Positions 15,532 through 23,844 of a DNA stretch of 64,000 nt are shown piece by piece. The translations under genes were made by a program, and so were the position numbers. Source of the stretch: Lachnospiraceae bacterium (lineage in GTDB: Bacteria > Bacillota > Clostridia > Lachnospirales > Lachnospiraceae); the NCBI GenBank assembly GCA_024698485.1, contig JAILRC010000022.1, positions 1 to 64,000 on the forward strand, read 5' to 3'. Each line of letters begins with the position of its first letter. Within the stretch, counting starts at the first letter, position 1. Under the pieces are notes generated by a model. That model was not told where the DNA came from. It made no database searches and saw only the letters and a program-made list of their open reading frames with translations.

Positions 15532-16734
15532 TTATTTCTCCATTACCGCTCTGTACACTCTTTCCAGCTCTTTCCTGTCCCAAAGAACAGGAACGGGATA
15601 GAGAGGATTGCCTTCCTTGTCCGCATGAGCAGCCATCATGGATATGTCCTCTTCCTTAATTCCCTTAAGAGTAGTGGGGATGTTCATATTGGCATTCATC
15701 TGCTTGATCTTTGCTATGAAAGCTTCGGCTGCTTCCTTTGTGTCGGTATCTCCGGAAACCAGTCTCGTGGCCTTGGCAAGCTCCGCCAGTTTCTTGTATG
15801 CGGTCGGTCCGTACATCTCAAGGACGTGAGGCAAAAGCACCGCATTGGCAAGGCCGTGGGGAATCCCGTACTGGCCGCCCAGGCTGTGAGCCACCGCGTG
15901 AACGTAGCCCACATAGCTTCTTGTGAAAGCAACTCCCGCAAGATAGGAAGCTCTCAGCATCTTTGCTCTGGCCTCTCTGTCCTGCCCGTTGGCATAGGCC
16001 TTCTCAAGATTTTCGAATATGAGGCGGACGGATTCTATGGCCGCCGCTCTGGTCTTAATGGTGGTGGCATGGCCTATAAAAGCCTCAACGGAATGAGTCA
16101 TAGCGTCCATTCCCGTTGTGGAAGTGAGACTTCCTGGAAGTCCCAGAGTCACCTCAGGTTCAAGGCAAGCGAATTCCGGGATCAGAGGGAATGAATTTAT
16201 GGCATATTTAAAATGGGTATCTCCGTCGGTAATGACCGCACTGACGGTGGTCTCACTGCCTGTGCCCGCGGTTGTGGGAACGGCGATGAGAAGAGGCAAT
16301 TTCTTTCTGACCTTCATTATACCCTTCATCTTTTGCAATGTAAGGTTGGGACAAGCTATGCGGGCTCCCAGACCCTTGGCACAGTCCATGGAGGAACCTC
16401 CGCCAAAAGCGATTATGGCCTTACAGCCGTTTTCGATGTACATTTTCCGTGCTGCTTCGACATTTGCAATGGTGGGGTTTGCAACGGTCTCATCAAAAAC
16501 CGCGCACTCTATGCCCATCTCTCTAAGATGCTCTTCCAAAGGAGTCGTGAGACCAAGTCCTCTGATCCCCTTGTCCGTCACAAGGATGCACTTGTCCACG
16601 CCCCTTTCCTTAAGGCATGCGGGGATGGCCTTCACACCTTCAAGAAGCTTCGGCTCTCTGTAAGGCATCAGGGGTAAAACGATGTTCATGCCCGTTTGAA
16701 ATGTTCTGCACCATATCTTCCTCAATACGTTCAT
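15532..16734 (-). CDS. Iron-containing alcohol dehydrogenase
   Basis: This 400-residue member of the group III (iron-dependent) alcohol dehydrogenases has the NAD-binding GGGSSMDCAKG near residue 115. Metal-ligand segments GMDAMTHSVEAF and VHAVAHSLGGQYGIPHG supply Asp and three His. Family members reduce or oxidise alcohols and aldehydes such as butanol, propanediol or lactaldehyde. The substrate here is not determined. A lactaldehyde reductase role would fit the nearby rhamnose genes but is only an inference. AGGAGG precedes the ATG. Confidence 0.92.
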   Translation of the reverse strand: MNVLRKIWCRTFQTGMNIVLPLMPYREPKLLEGVKAIPACLKERGVDKCILVTDKGIRGLGLTTPLEEHLREMGIECAVFDETVANPTIANVEAARKMYIENGCKAIIAFGGGSSMDCAKGLGARIACPNLTLQKMKGIMKVRKKLPLLIAVPTTAGTGSETTVSAVITDGDTHFKYAINSFPLIPEFACLEPEVTLGLPGSLTSTTGMDAMTHSVEAFIGHATTIKTRAAAIESVRLIFENLEKAYANGQDREARAKMLRASYLAGVAFTRSYVGYVHAVAHSLGGQYGIPHGLANAVLLPHVLEMYGPTAYKKLAELAKATRLVSGDTDTKEAAEAFIAKIKQMNANMNIPTTLKGIKEEDISMMAAHADKEGNPLYPVPVLWDRKELERVYRAVMEK

Positions 16735-16816
16735 TTTTTCTCCTCCTCGTGAACATCAGTTCACGTCCTCCTCCATTTTACCACTTTATTTCTCTTTTGC
16801 AACCTTCTTTAATAAT

Positions 16817-16838
16817 GGACCCCCGGGACGGGGGCCAT
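16817..16838 (-). terminator. GC-rich terminator-like hairpin
   Basis: CCCCCG (16820-16825) and CGGGGG (16829-16834) pair around a three-base loop, extended by outer GG/CC pairs. Only ATTATT follows on the minus strand, so termination may be weak. It lies just past the stop of the FakA-like gene. Confidence 0.45.
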
Positions 16839-16850
16839 TCGTTGAAAGTC

Positions 16851-17138
16851 TCAGCCCTTAAGGCCTGCCGACTGTCTTATCATATCCTCCACAACAATAT
16901 CGTAGATCTCTCCCACGGTGTTGCAATATTCAAGGATCTTCCAGGGCTCATTCGTATGAAAATGAATCTTGATGAGATCCTCGTCTCCTGCGGCGATAAG
17001 GCTGTTTCCTTCAAAATGTTCGGTGATATAATCCGCTATCTCATCCTCGTCAAGATCCTTGTCACGACGGTCTATAAGAAGCTGAGTATCATAACGATAC
17101 GCGAACTGATCGTCTTCTGCGTCAATTGAATTTACCAT
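16851..17138 (-). CDS. Stand-alone FakA/DAK-phosphatase C-domain-like protein
   Basis: The 95-residue protein resembles one internal segment of FakA/YloV (fatty-acid kinase ATP-binding subunit): FAYRYDTQLLIDRRD, a short DEDEIADYITEHFEGNSL helix, then AGDEDLIKIHFHTNEPW and LEYCNTVGEIYDIVVEDM. In full-length proteins of about 550 residues this lies between the Dak2 domain and the C-terminus. Here it is alone, with its own GGAGG site, so it appears to be a genuine small gene rather than a broken one. It follows the threonine aldolase gene by 37 bases. The function is unknown, perhaps a regulatory module. Confidence 0.7.
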   Translation of the reverse strand: MVNSIDAEDDQFAYRYDTQLLIDRRDKDLDEDEIADYITEHFEGNSLIAAGDEDLIKIHFHTNEPWKILEYCNTVGEIYDIVVEDMIRQSAGLKG

Positions 17139-17175
17139 GTTTTTTTACCTCCAAAAATTTATGTTTTATTTTCTT

Positions 17176-18255
17176 TTACAGATACGAGAAAAGCTCTTCC
17201 AGGTCTTCGTCCGTGGTGGCCCAGTCAGTGGCCAGACGGATCACTGTGCGATTTTCGTCGAGTTTCTCCCAAAAGCCGAAACGCACGTGTTCTGCCAATT
17301 TTTCCAACTTCGAGTTTTCCATTATGATGAACTGCTGATTGGTAGGAGAATCGATAAAGATCTCATATCCCCTCTCGGTAAGCTTCTTTCTCAGGATCTC
17401 AGCCTTTTCTGTGGCATTACGCCCCAGATTAAAATAAAGATCATCCGTAAACAATGTGTCAAACTGGAGTCCCAGAAGCCAACCCTTGGCCAAAAGTGCC
17501 CCGTGCTGCTTTATAACCGGAACGGGGTGCTTTCCCGGGAAGCCCTTGGTGAAGACCACCGCTTCTCCGAAAAGTGCTCCCACCTTTGTGCCTCCGATGT
17601 AGAACACATCCGTGAGTTCCGCTATGTCCTTTATGGTCACATCCGTCCTGTTGCTCATGAGGCCGTAACCCAGTCTCGCACCGTCCAGGAAAAGAGGGAT
17701 GTCGTATTCCCTGCAGACCTTGGAAAGAGCCGTAAGTTCCTCCTTGGTGTAAAGAGTACCGTATTCCGTGGGATGGGAAATGTACACTGCTCCCGGGAAC
17801 ACCATATGCTCGTGGTTCGCATCCGCATAGAAGTTCTCGATCCAAGTCCTTACGTCGTCTGCCTTGATCTTTCCGATGGTGTCCGAGTACATGGCAGCTC
17901 CGTTTTGCATTTTTTCACGCATGCAGGGAACGGTGAGAACCTTATGTCCCGAAAACTCTATGGCTCCGGCTTCGTGAGCAGCCACATGTCCCGTGTCAGC
18001 AGCCAGAACCCCTTCGTAGGGTTCCAAAAGCATATCGATGATCGTCTGGTTGGTCTGAGTTCCTCCCACAAGGAAGAAAACATCAGCCTTGTCGCATCCG
18101 CATATGCGCTTTATCTTTTCTTTCGCGCTGTTACAGATCTCGTCCGTACCGTACCCGTCATACTGATCGTAATTTGTCTCCGCAAGCCTTTTCAGGATTG
18201 CGGGATGTGCCCCTTTTGTGTAATCACTTGAAAAAGAGATCTTATTCTGCCTCAT
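17176..18255 (-). CDS. ltaE: Low-specificity L-threonine aldolase / beta-eliminating lyase
   Basis: This 359-residue fold-type I PLP enzyme matches threonine aldolase: SFSSDYTKGAHPAI at the start, then FFLVGGTQTNQT, a FLDGARLGYGL segment with the PLP-contacting Asp/Arg, and FYIGGTKVGALFGEA carrying the Schiff-base lysine. The reaction is reversible cleavage of L-threonine or L-allo-threonine to glycine and acetaldehyde in the cytoplasm. It is probably co-transcribed with the small FakA-like gene behind it. Confidence 0.9.
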   Translation of the reverse strand: MRQNKISFSSDYTKGAHPAILKRLAETNYDQYDGYGTDEICNSAKEKIKRICGCDKADVFFLVGGTQTNQTIIDMLLEPYEGVLAADTGHVAAHEAGAIEFSGHKVLTVPCMREKMQNGAAMYSDTIGKIKADDVRTWIENFYADANHEHMVFPGAVYISHPTEYGTLYTKEELTALSKVCREYDIPLFLDGARLGYGLMSNRTDVTIKDIAELTDVFYIGGTKVGALFGEAVVFTKGFPGKHPVPVIKQHGALLAKGWLLGLQFDTLFTDDLYFNLGRNATEKAEILRKKLTERGYEIFIDSPTNQQFIIMENSKLEKLAEHVRFGFWEKLDENRTVIRLATDWATTDEDLEELFSYL

Positions 18256-18370
18256 AAACTTTGCCCCTTTCTATGTTAAATAAAAATACTAAAGCATACC
18301 ACAAGTCTATCCCCGAGATCATACGACAAAAGTACGCAGCCAATGTTGCAATGATCCAATCAAACACTTT

Positions 18371-18886
18371 TTATGCCCTCAGTTCCATCATCATTTCTAT
18401 GCATTCCCATTCACCCACTGACATCTTGTACATTTCACTTCCCACCGGGCGAAAGCCCACCGCCTCGTAACAATGTCTTGCACTGTCGTTGTTGGCGAAC
18501 ACCCCCAGGGTGATCTTTTCCGCTTTCAGTACCTCTTTTGCATATGCTTTCGCCAGCTCCAGCATCTGCTTTCCATAGCCCTTCCCACGAAGTTCCGGGC
18601 TTACGATGACAAATCCGAAGCGTACACGGCTCCTGTCATTCAGATCGGGGTATCTTATAAACATATGCCCCACGGGGACGTCGTCATCATCGACGGCGGT
18701 CAGCGGGAAATGGGAACCTCTCCTCAGTCCCTTGGCATATTCCTTGTTAAGCTCGTCTCCCTCCAACGGGAACTTTCCGATCCTATCGGCGGACCACTTG
18801 AACAGACTCTCTTCATCCTTTATCCAACTGCATATTATGGCGGAATCCTCCGCTCTGTATTCTCTGAGTTTCATGCTCTGCACCAC
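18371..18886 (-). CDS. GNAT-family N-acetyltransferase
   Basis: A GNAT domain of about 170 residues carries the acetyl-CoA pyrophosphate-binding loop RGKGYGKQ and a late NDSARHCYEAVGF segment typical of the fold's last strand and helix. The acceptor substrate is unknown. The start is uncertain: GTG codons at 18886 and 18883 and an ATG at 18874 (MKLREYRAED) are in frame behind a GGGAGAG stretch, and the ATG gives the more usual domain start. Confidence 0.85.
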   Translation of the reverse strand: MVQSMKLREYRAEDSAIICSWIKDEESLFKWSADRIGKFPLEGDELNKEYAKGLRRGSHFPLTAVDDDDVPVGHMFIRYPDLNDRSRVRFGFVIVSPELRGKGYGKQMLELAKAYAKEVLKAEKITLGVFANNDSARHCYEAVGFRPVGSEMYKMSVGEWECIEMMMELRA

Positions 18887-19009
18887 TCTCTCCCGATCGG
18901 TTATAATTCCAAAAACATGATCCGAAACGATTTAAATGAGTTTAACTGAAAAATGCATCGAAAACAAGATTTTTATTGATATTCGATGTACTATTTTAGG
19001 GCATGAAAG

Positions 19010-19049
19010 AAACTCAAAACAAAACGGAGGCAGGGTGTGCCCGCCTCCG
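19010..19049 (-). terminator. Intrinsic terminator of the rhamnogalacturonan operon
   Basis: On the minus strand CGGAGGC (19043-19049) pairs with GCCTCCG (19025-19031) around an 11-base loop, then TTTTGTTTT. It lies ten bases after rhaA. Confidence 0.9.
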
Positions 19050-19058
19050 CTTAAACCA

Positions 19059-20291
19059 TTATCTTCTCTTTGAAAGAACCTCGTCCTCGTATTTCTTGAT
19101 GCTGCTGTAGTAATCGGAAGCGATGTTCTCGCGCTTCAGATACTCCTCCCAAACGATGCCGAAGGGCATGGTCTTGAGTTCTTCCTGACGGACCATAAGT
19201 TCGGTGAAGTTGCCTGCATCCTGAAGCTTCTTAAGGGAAGCGGGCTCAAGAAGAGCATAAAGAAGTGCCTTCTGAACGGAACGGAGTCCTGTCACCCACG
19301 CGCTGATACGGTTGATGGAAGCATCAAAATAGTCTGTGGCAATGAAAACTCTGTCCGTTGCGTCCGCACGAACGATCTCCTTCATGATCTCCTTTGTCTC
19401 ATCGTCAAGAAGAACAACATGGTCGCTGTCCCATCTCATGGGACGGGTCACATGAAGTGCGATCCTGTCATTGAACAGAAGCATGGAAGAAATCTTGTCC
19501 GAAACCATCTCTGTAGGATGATAGTGTCCGTTATCCATAAGAGGAGTGATGTGACGTGAATTAACATAATTCATGCAGAATTCTGCGGATCCTGCGGTGT
19601 AAGCTTCGAGTCCGATACCGAAAACCTTGGATTCAAGAGTTACGAATACCTTGCTCCTGTCGAAAGGAACAGAAAGGATCTCATCAAGAGATTCCATGTA
19701 ACGCTTGCGGGGGCCAAGCCTGTCAGCGGGATAATCCTTGAATCCGTCGGGGATCCAGATGTTCATGACGCAGGGAATGCCTGTCTCCTTGGCAAAATAC
19801 TCGGAAATCTTCAAGCACTGCTGACCGTGTCTGATCCAGAATTTTCTTACGCTGTCGTCGGGAGAAGTGAGGGTCAGTCCGTCCTTAACCATGGGATGTG
19901 AGAAGAATGTGGGGTTGAAGTCGATACCCAGTTTTCTTTCTTTTGCATACTTTACCCATGTTTCGAAATGCTTAGGCTCAATAGCATCGCGGTCGGCGAA
20001 TTCTCCGTTCTTGAAGATGGCATAGCATGCATGAAGATTCAGTTTCTTCTTACCGGGTGTAAGTTCAAGAACCTTGTCAAAGTCTGCCATGAGTTCTTCG
20101 GGGGTTGTAGCCTTTCCGGGATAGTTACCGGTGGTCTGGATGCCTCCCGAAAGAGATTCCTTGGAATCAAAACCTACTACGTCATCGCCTTGCCAGCAAT
20201 GCACCGAAATAGTGATGTCGTTTAAAGTCTGAAGCGCTTTCTCCGTGTCAACGCCGATGGCTGCATAAGCTGCTTTCGCATTGTTGTACAT
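19059..20291 (-). CDS. rhaA: L-rhamnose isomerase
   Basis: At 410 residues it matches bacterial RhaA in length and sequence: ITISVHCWQGDDVVGFD near the N-terminus, NLHACYAIF, DFNPTFFSHP, WIPDGFKDYPADRLGPR, and MDNGHYHPTEMV with metal-binding residues. It converts L-rhamnose to L-rhamnulose in the cytoplasm. It is the last gene of the rhamnogalacturonan operon, 11 bases after rhaB, with a terminator behind. Confidence 0.97.
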   Translation of the reverse strand: MYNNAKAAYAAIGVDTEKALQTLNDITISVHCWQGDDVVGFDSKESLSGGIQTTGNYPGKATTPEELMADFDKVLELTPGKKKLNLHACYAIFKNGEFADRDAIEPKHFETWVKYAKERKLGIDFNPTFFSHPMVKDGLTLTSPDDSVRKFWIRHGQQCLKISEYFAKETGIPCVMNIWIPDGFKDYPADRLGPRKRYMESLDEILSVPFDRSKVFVTLESKVFGIGLEAYTAGSAEFCMNYVNSRHITPLMDNGHYHPTEMVSDKISSMLLFNDRIALHVTRPMRWDSDHVVLLDDETKEIMKEIVRADATDRVFIATDYFDASINRISAWVTGLRSVQKALLYALLEPASLKKLQDAGNFTELMVRQEELKTMPFGIVWEEYLKRENIASDYYSSIKKYEDEVLSKRR

Positions 20292-20302
20292 ATCATTCCT
20301 CC

Positions 20303-21628
20303 TTAGTTAAATGCTTTTTCCTGTAAAAGGATATTTCCCAGGGCTGTAGCCTCGGAACTTCCGAGAACAACGTTCTTCCCTGTGATCTTCTGTGTAAGTT
20401 CGTTGAGGTAGGTGTTATTGGAACCTCCTCCTATTATACAGATATTTTTGAAATTTTCACCCGTAATATTTTCCAGTTCCTTGGCTGCGGCATCGTAGCA
20501 ATGAGCAAGGCTCACATAGATAGCGTGGGCAAGTTCCCCGGGAGTTTCGGGCACAGGCCAGTTCTTTTCCCTGCACTCGTTTTTGATGGTATCGATCATG
20601 GATTCCGGAGCAAGATATCTTTCGTTGTTTACATCCAGCCTGTAGTCAAACTTGTTCTCTTCCGAGGCCATTTTAGCAAGTTCAGCAAAAGTATATTCAT
20701 CATTTAACTCACTCTTGAGGCACTGTACAAGCCATAGTCCCATGATGTTCTTAAGGAAACGGATGGTGCCTATTCCGCCTTCGTTGGAGAAGTTGGCGGA
20801 AAGAGCCTTTTCGCTTGTAATGGGATCTTTAAGTTCCACGCCCATGAGACTCCATGTACCGCTGGAAATATAGATGGCGTTTTCTGCTTTTGTTTCCATT
20901 AAGGAAGCAACTGCCGATCCCGTGTCATGGGTGGCGGGAAGAATTATGTTGCAATTAAATCCCACCTTTTCGGCGATTTCATTTTTTAAGTTGCCAAGTT
21001 TTATAGGTGCAGTAACAGGCTGCTTTTCAAAGAAAGTTAAAGGAAGATTTAACGCCTTTATGATCTCCTCATCCCATTCCCTGTTCTTCGCATTTACAAG
21101 TCCTGTGGTGCTGCAATTCGTGTATTCGTGAGCCTTGGTTCCCGTTAGGAAAAATCCAAGATACTCGGGAAGCAGAAGGAAATCCTTTGCCCTGTCAAGT
21201 CTGCCCTCTTCCTTGTCCCAAAACATCTGGTAGACAGTGTTGAAGGGCTGATACTGTATGCCTGTACGCTTATATAACTCTTTAAAAGGAAGGATCGTGT
21301 GAACGCTTGCCGCTCCGCAGGCTCCTCTTTCATCTCTGTAGCAATAGACCGGAAGAACAGGCTCATTCTTTTCACCAAGAAGGACGTAATCCACTCCCCA
21401 TGTATCAATACCTACGGAATCAGGTTCAAAGCCTGCTTTCTTTGCTGCTGCAAGTCCGTTTACAACCTCGTTGCACAGATTTTCAAGATCCCAGGTGAGG
21501 CGGTCGTCTTTTTTCACAGGACCGTTTTTGAACCTGTAAACTTCTTTCATTACGATTTGACCCGCTTCACGCCAAGCAACTATGTGTCTTCCGGAAGAAG
21601 CTCCGATGTCAATGGCTAAGTATACCAT
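20303..21628 (-). CDS. rhaB: Rhamnulokinase
   Basis: The 441-residue FGGY-family sugar kinase starts MVYLAIDIGASSGRHIVAW. The ASSGR motif is typical of rhamnulokinase. DTWGVDYVLLG, PATHDTGSAVAS, YISSGTWSLMGVEL and CIIGGGSNNTYLN follow and cover substrate and ATP sites. It phosphorylates L-rhamnulose to L-rhamnulose-1-phosphate. The ATG at 21628 is chosen for its AAAGGGG site. An in-frame start at 21661 has none and would add a non-conserved extension. It lies between GH112 and rhaA. Confidence 0.96.
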   Translation of the reverse strand: MVYLAIDIGASSGRHIVAWREAGQIVMKEVYRFKNGPVKKDDRLTWDLENLCNEVVNGLAAAKKAGFEPDSVGIDTWGVDYVLLGEKNEPVLPVYCYRDERGACGAASVHTILPFKELYKRTGIQYQPFNTVYQMFWDKEEGRLDRAKDFLLLPEYLGFFLTGTKAHEYTNCSTTGLVNAKNREWDEEIIKALNLPLTFFEKQPVTAPIKLGNLKNEIAEKVGFNCNIILPATHDTGSAVASLMETKAENAIYISSGTWSLMGVELKDPITSEKALSANFSNEGGIGTIRFLKNIMGLWLVQCLKSELNDEYTFAELAKMASEENKFDYRLDVNNERYLAPESMIDTIKNECREKNWPVPETPGELAHAIYVSLAHCYDAAAKELENITGENFKNICIIGGGSNNTYLNELTQKITGKNVVLGSSEATALGNILLQEKAFN

Positions 21629-21675
21629 TATGTATCCCCTTTCTGCTGTAGATTGCAGCATTTCGCCGCGTTAAA

Positions 21676-23826
21676 TCACAATTTAACAATTCTTGTTTCG
21701 CAGGGCTTAAGTTCAAAATTCTGAACTCCCTTGGCTGTCTTTACGGATGTTTTCTGCTGAACGTCGGTGTTGTTGATGACCACAAGAACATTTCCTGCGG
21801 GATAAAAAGCACATTCCGTATTAAGGTTGTCTGTGATATAAAGATCCGATTCGTCCTCTCTGCAGCCCAGAAGGATATTTAACAGCATGCGGTTGTTCGC
21901 GGAAGATGTCTCGAAAGATGACAGGTAAAATCCCTGACCTTTTCCAAATTTATAATTGGTCATCAAAGGCATTCCATTCTCTTCCGCCAGTACATGAGCA
22001 TCGCCGTTTGTGAGATGACACTTTGAACGAAGCTTGATGTAAGCCCCATTAGGAATATACTTTTCCGCAGCCTTTTTGTCAACTTCAAATGCCCATTTTC
22101 CGTGGCACACTCTTTCGATGGTATCTTCGTCAACACCCAGCACACCTGCTGCCTTGAAGACATGCTGTCCCTCCGCCGTGGCTGAAGGCTCGTTCACTCC
22201 GATGAAGGTACCGCCGTTGTAAACCCATTCGGTGATACGGCTTACAAGCTCGGGGTCATTCCAGACTTCACCGCCGCTCCATGCGCTGTTCATGGCGCCT
22301 GCGTTGATGACAACATCGTAATCCTTTAAGCAGCCCTTCTTTACATCATCAAAGCTGATGAAGGAAACATCGCAGGGAAGTCCCGAAAGAGCTTCGTTTA
22401 CATGGATAAGATCGTTCATATAGGTCTCATGGAAGTGGCCGGAAAGAGTCCAGGAACGTAAGTTCCCCCAGTAATGAAGGACTGCGACCTTGGCCTTAAT
22501 GGTGTAAGGTGCTCCCGCTTCATGAAGTTCCTTGATGGTCCTGAATTCATCACCGATATCTTCTATGCACTGAACGAAGTCGGGATAGTCCTGTACAAGG
22601 TGAAGATAACCGCCAAGACCGATACGGTCGATCTTTGCTCTGAGAAGAGCTCGACGGGCACTGATCCAGTACTTCTTGGCATCCTTTGCGGGATCTCCTC
22701 CGGGAGCGAAGGTGGGAAGTCCGCCCAGTCCGACGGGGAAGAGGTAGGGATGAAGTCTGATCTCATGGGTGTCAGCCTTTACTCCCGCACAGAGACGGAT
22801 CTCAAAGCCCGAGAAGATGCACTTGATGATACCGTCAAATCCGAATTCTGTAAATCTTTCATTGTAAGGCTCCACACCAACCCAGCTGTCGTCATAGAAC
22901 ACATATGCTTTTTTGCCGTATTCATGGACAAGGTTGACAAGTTCCTTACCGAATTTTATAACATTATCATTTACAAATTTCATCCAGTCAGATTTTTTCT
23001 TGTTGCCCGGTGTGTGGGTCACATGAAGTTTACCCTTGTTGATGAAATCTTCTGCCGTCATTGAATAGCCATACTCTTCCTTAAAAATGTCAAGAGCAAG
23101 ATCGCTGACAGTGAAGTCATAGGATGCCCAGTCAGTGAAGAGATTTCTGTTTCTCTCGCTGCTGCCCCAGATCCATACAAAGTTGTAGAACATGGAAGTG
23201 AATCTTACAACCGTTGTGGTGGGATGCTCCTTGCACCAGTTGTCCATCCAGTTTCTCAAGTACTCTCTGGTCTCGGGATAGATGGGATCTATCTGCATGA
23301 GATGTTCCTTGTCCCAATGGTTGGTGGTGTGGTTGTACATGGAGATCTCTTCCCAGATACGGTAGGCCAGGAAGCTGACGGTGTACTCATGCCAGGGTGT
23401 AAGGTCCTTAACCGTCACAACGCCCCTGTCCTTATTGTAGGTCCAGGCTGTTCTCGCAAGTTCCCTGTCTTCAGTACGGTCATATACCTGCCAGTACTTC
23501 ATCGCTCTTTCGGAATCGTTGATCTTAAACTGTCCTTCGAAGAAATCCTTCATAAGGGCTATCTCCAGGCTATTCCCCGTAGCGATCACAGGCTCTGTGC
23601 ACAAAAATGTCTGCTGTAATTTGTCAAGATTCTTCTTTGCCCACTCATTGTGCTCTCTGATGATACAAATGGTGGAATAGATACCGTAACCCGCATTGGT
23701 GATCTCATCCGACAGTTTTGTACCGTCGCTGTCTCTGATGACATCAGCCCCCCATCTCTTAGCAAGTTCCAGTGTCAGTTTCTCATATCCTGCCTCTCCG
23801 GGCAGTGTAAAACTTCCGTTTTTCAT
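21676..23826 (-). CDS. GH112 phosphorylase, probably D-galactosyl-1,4-L-rhamnose phosphorylase
   Basis: The 716-residue protein matches glycoside hydrolase family 112 throughout: GSFTLPGEAGYEKLTLELAK, VVTVKDLTPWHEYTVSF, VVRFTSMFYNFVWIWG, and YVFYDDSWVGVEPY, a segment expected to hold the catalytic Asp. A Rossmann-like middle domain and a C-terminal beta domain follow. Family 112 cleaves beta-galactosides with phosphate to give galactose-1-phosphate. Known members act on lacto-N-biose/galacto-N-biose or on galactosyl-1,4-L-rhamnose. Being between a CE12 esterase and rhaBA strongly favours galactosyl-rhamnose from rhamnogalacturonan I (inference). No signal peptide, so cytoplasmic. Confidence 0.9.
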   Translation of the reverse strand: MKNGSFTLPGEAGYEKLTLELAKRWGADVIRDSDGTKLSDEITNAGYGIYSTICIIREHNEWAKKNLDKLQQTFLCTEPVIATGNSLEIALMKDFFEGQFKINDSERAMKYWQVYDRTEDRELARTAWTYNKDRGVVTVKDLTPWHEYTVSFLAYRIWEEISMYNHTTNHWDKEHLMQIDPIYPETREYLRNWMDNWCKEHPTTTVVRFTSMFYNFVWIWGSSERNRNLFTDWASYDFTVSDLALDIFKEEYGYSMTAEDFINKGKLHVTHTPGNKKKSDWMKFVNDNVIKFGKELVNLVHEYGKKAYVFYDDSWVGVEPYNERFTEFGFDGIIKCIFSGFEIRLCAGVKADTHEIRLHPYLFPVGLGGLPTFAPGGDPAKDAKKYWISARRALLRAKIDRIGLGGYLHLVQDYPDFVQCIEDIGDEFRTIKELHEAGAPYTIKAKVAVLHYWGNLRSWTLSGHFHETYMNDLIHVNEALSGLPCDVSFISFDDVKKGCLKDYDVVINAGAMNSAWSGGEVWNDPELVSRITEWVYNGGTFIGVNEPSATAEGQHVFKAAGVLGVDEDTIERVCHGKWAFEVDKKAAEKYIPNGAYIKLRSKCHLTNGDAHVLAEENGMPLMTNYKFGKGQGFYLSSFETSSANNRMLLNILLGCREDESDLYITDNLNTECAFYPAGNVLVVINNTDVQQKTSVKTAKGVQNFELKPCETRIVKL

Positions 23827-23844
23827 GTAAAAGTCCCTTTCAAC

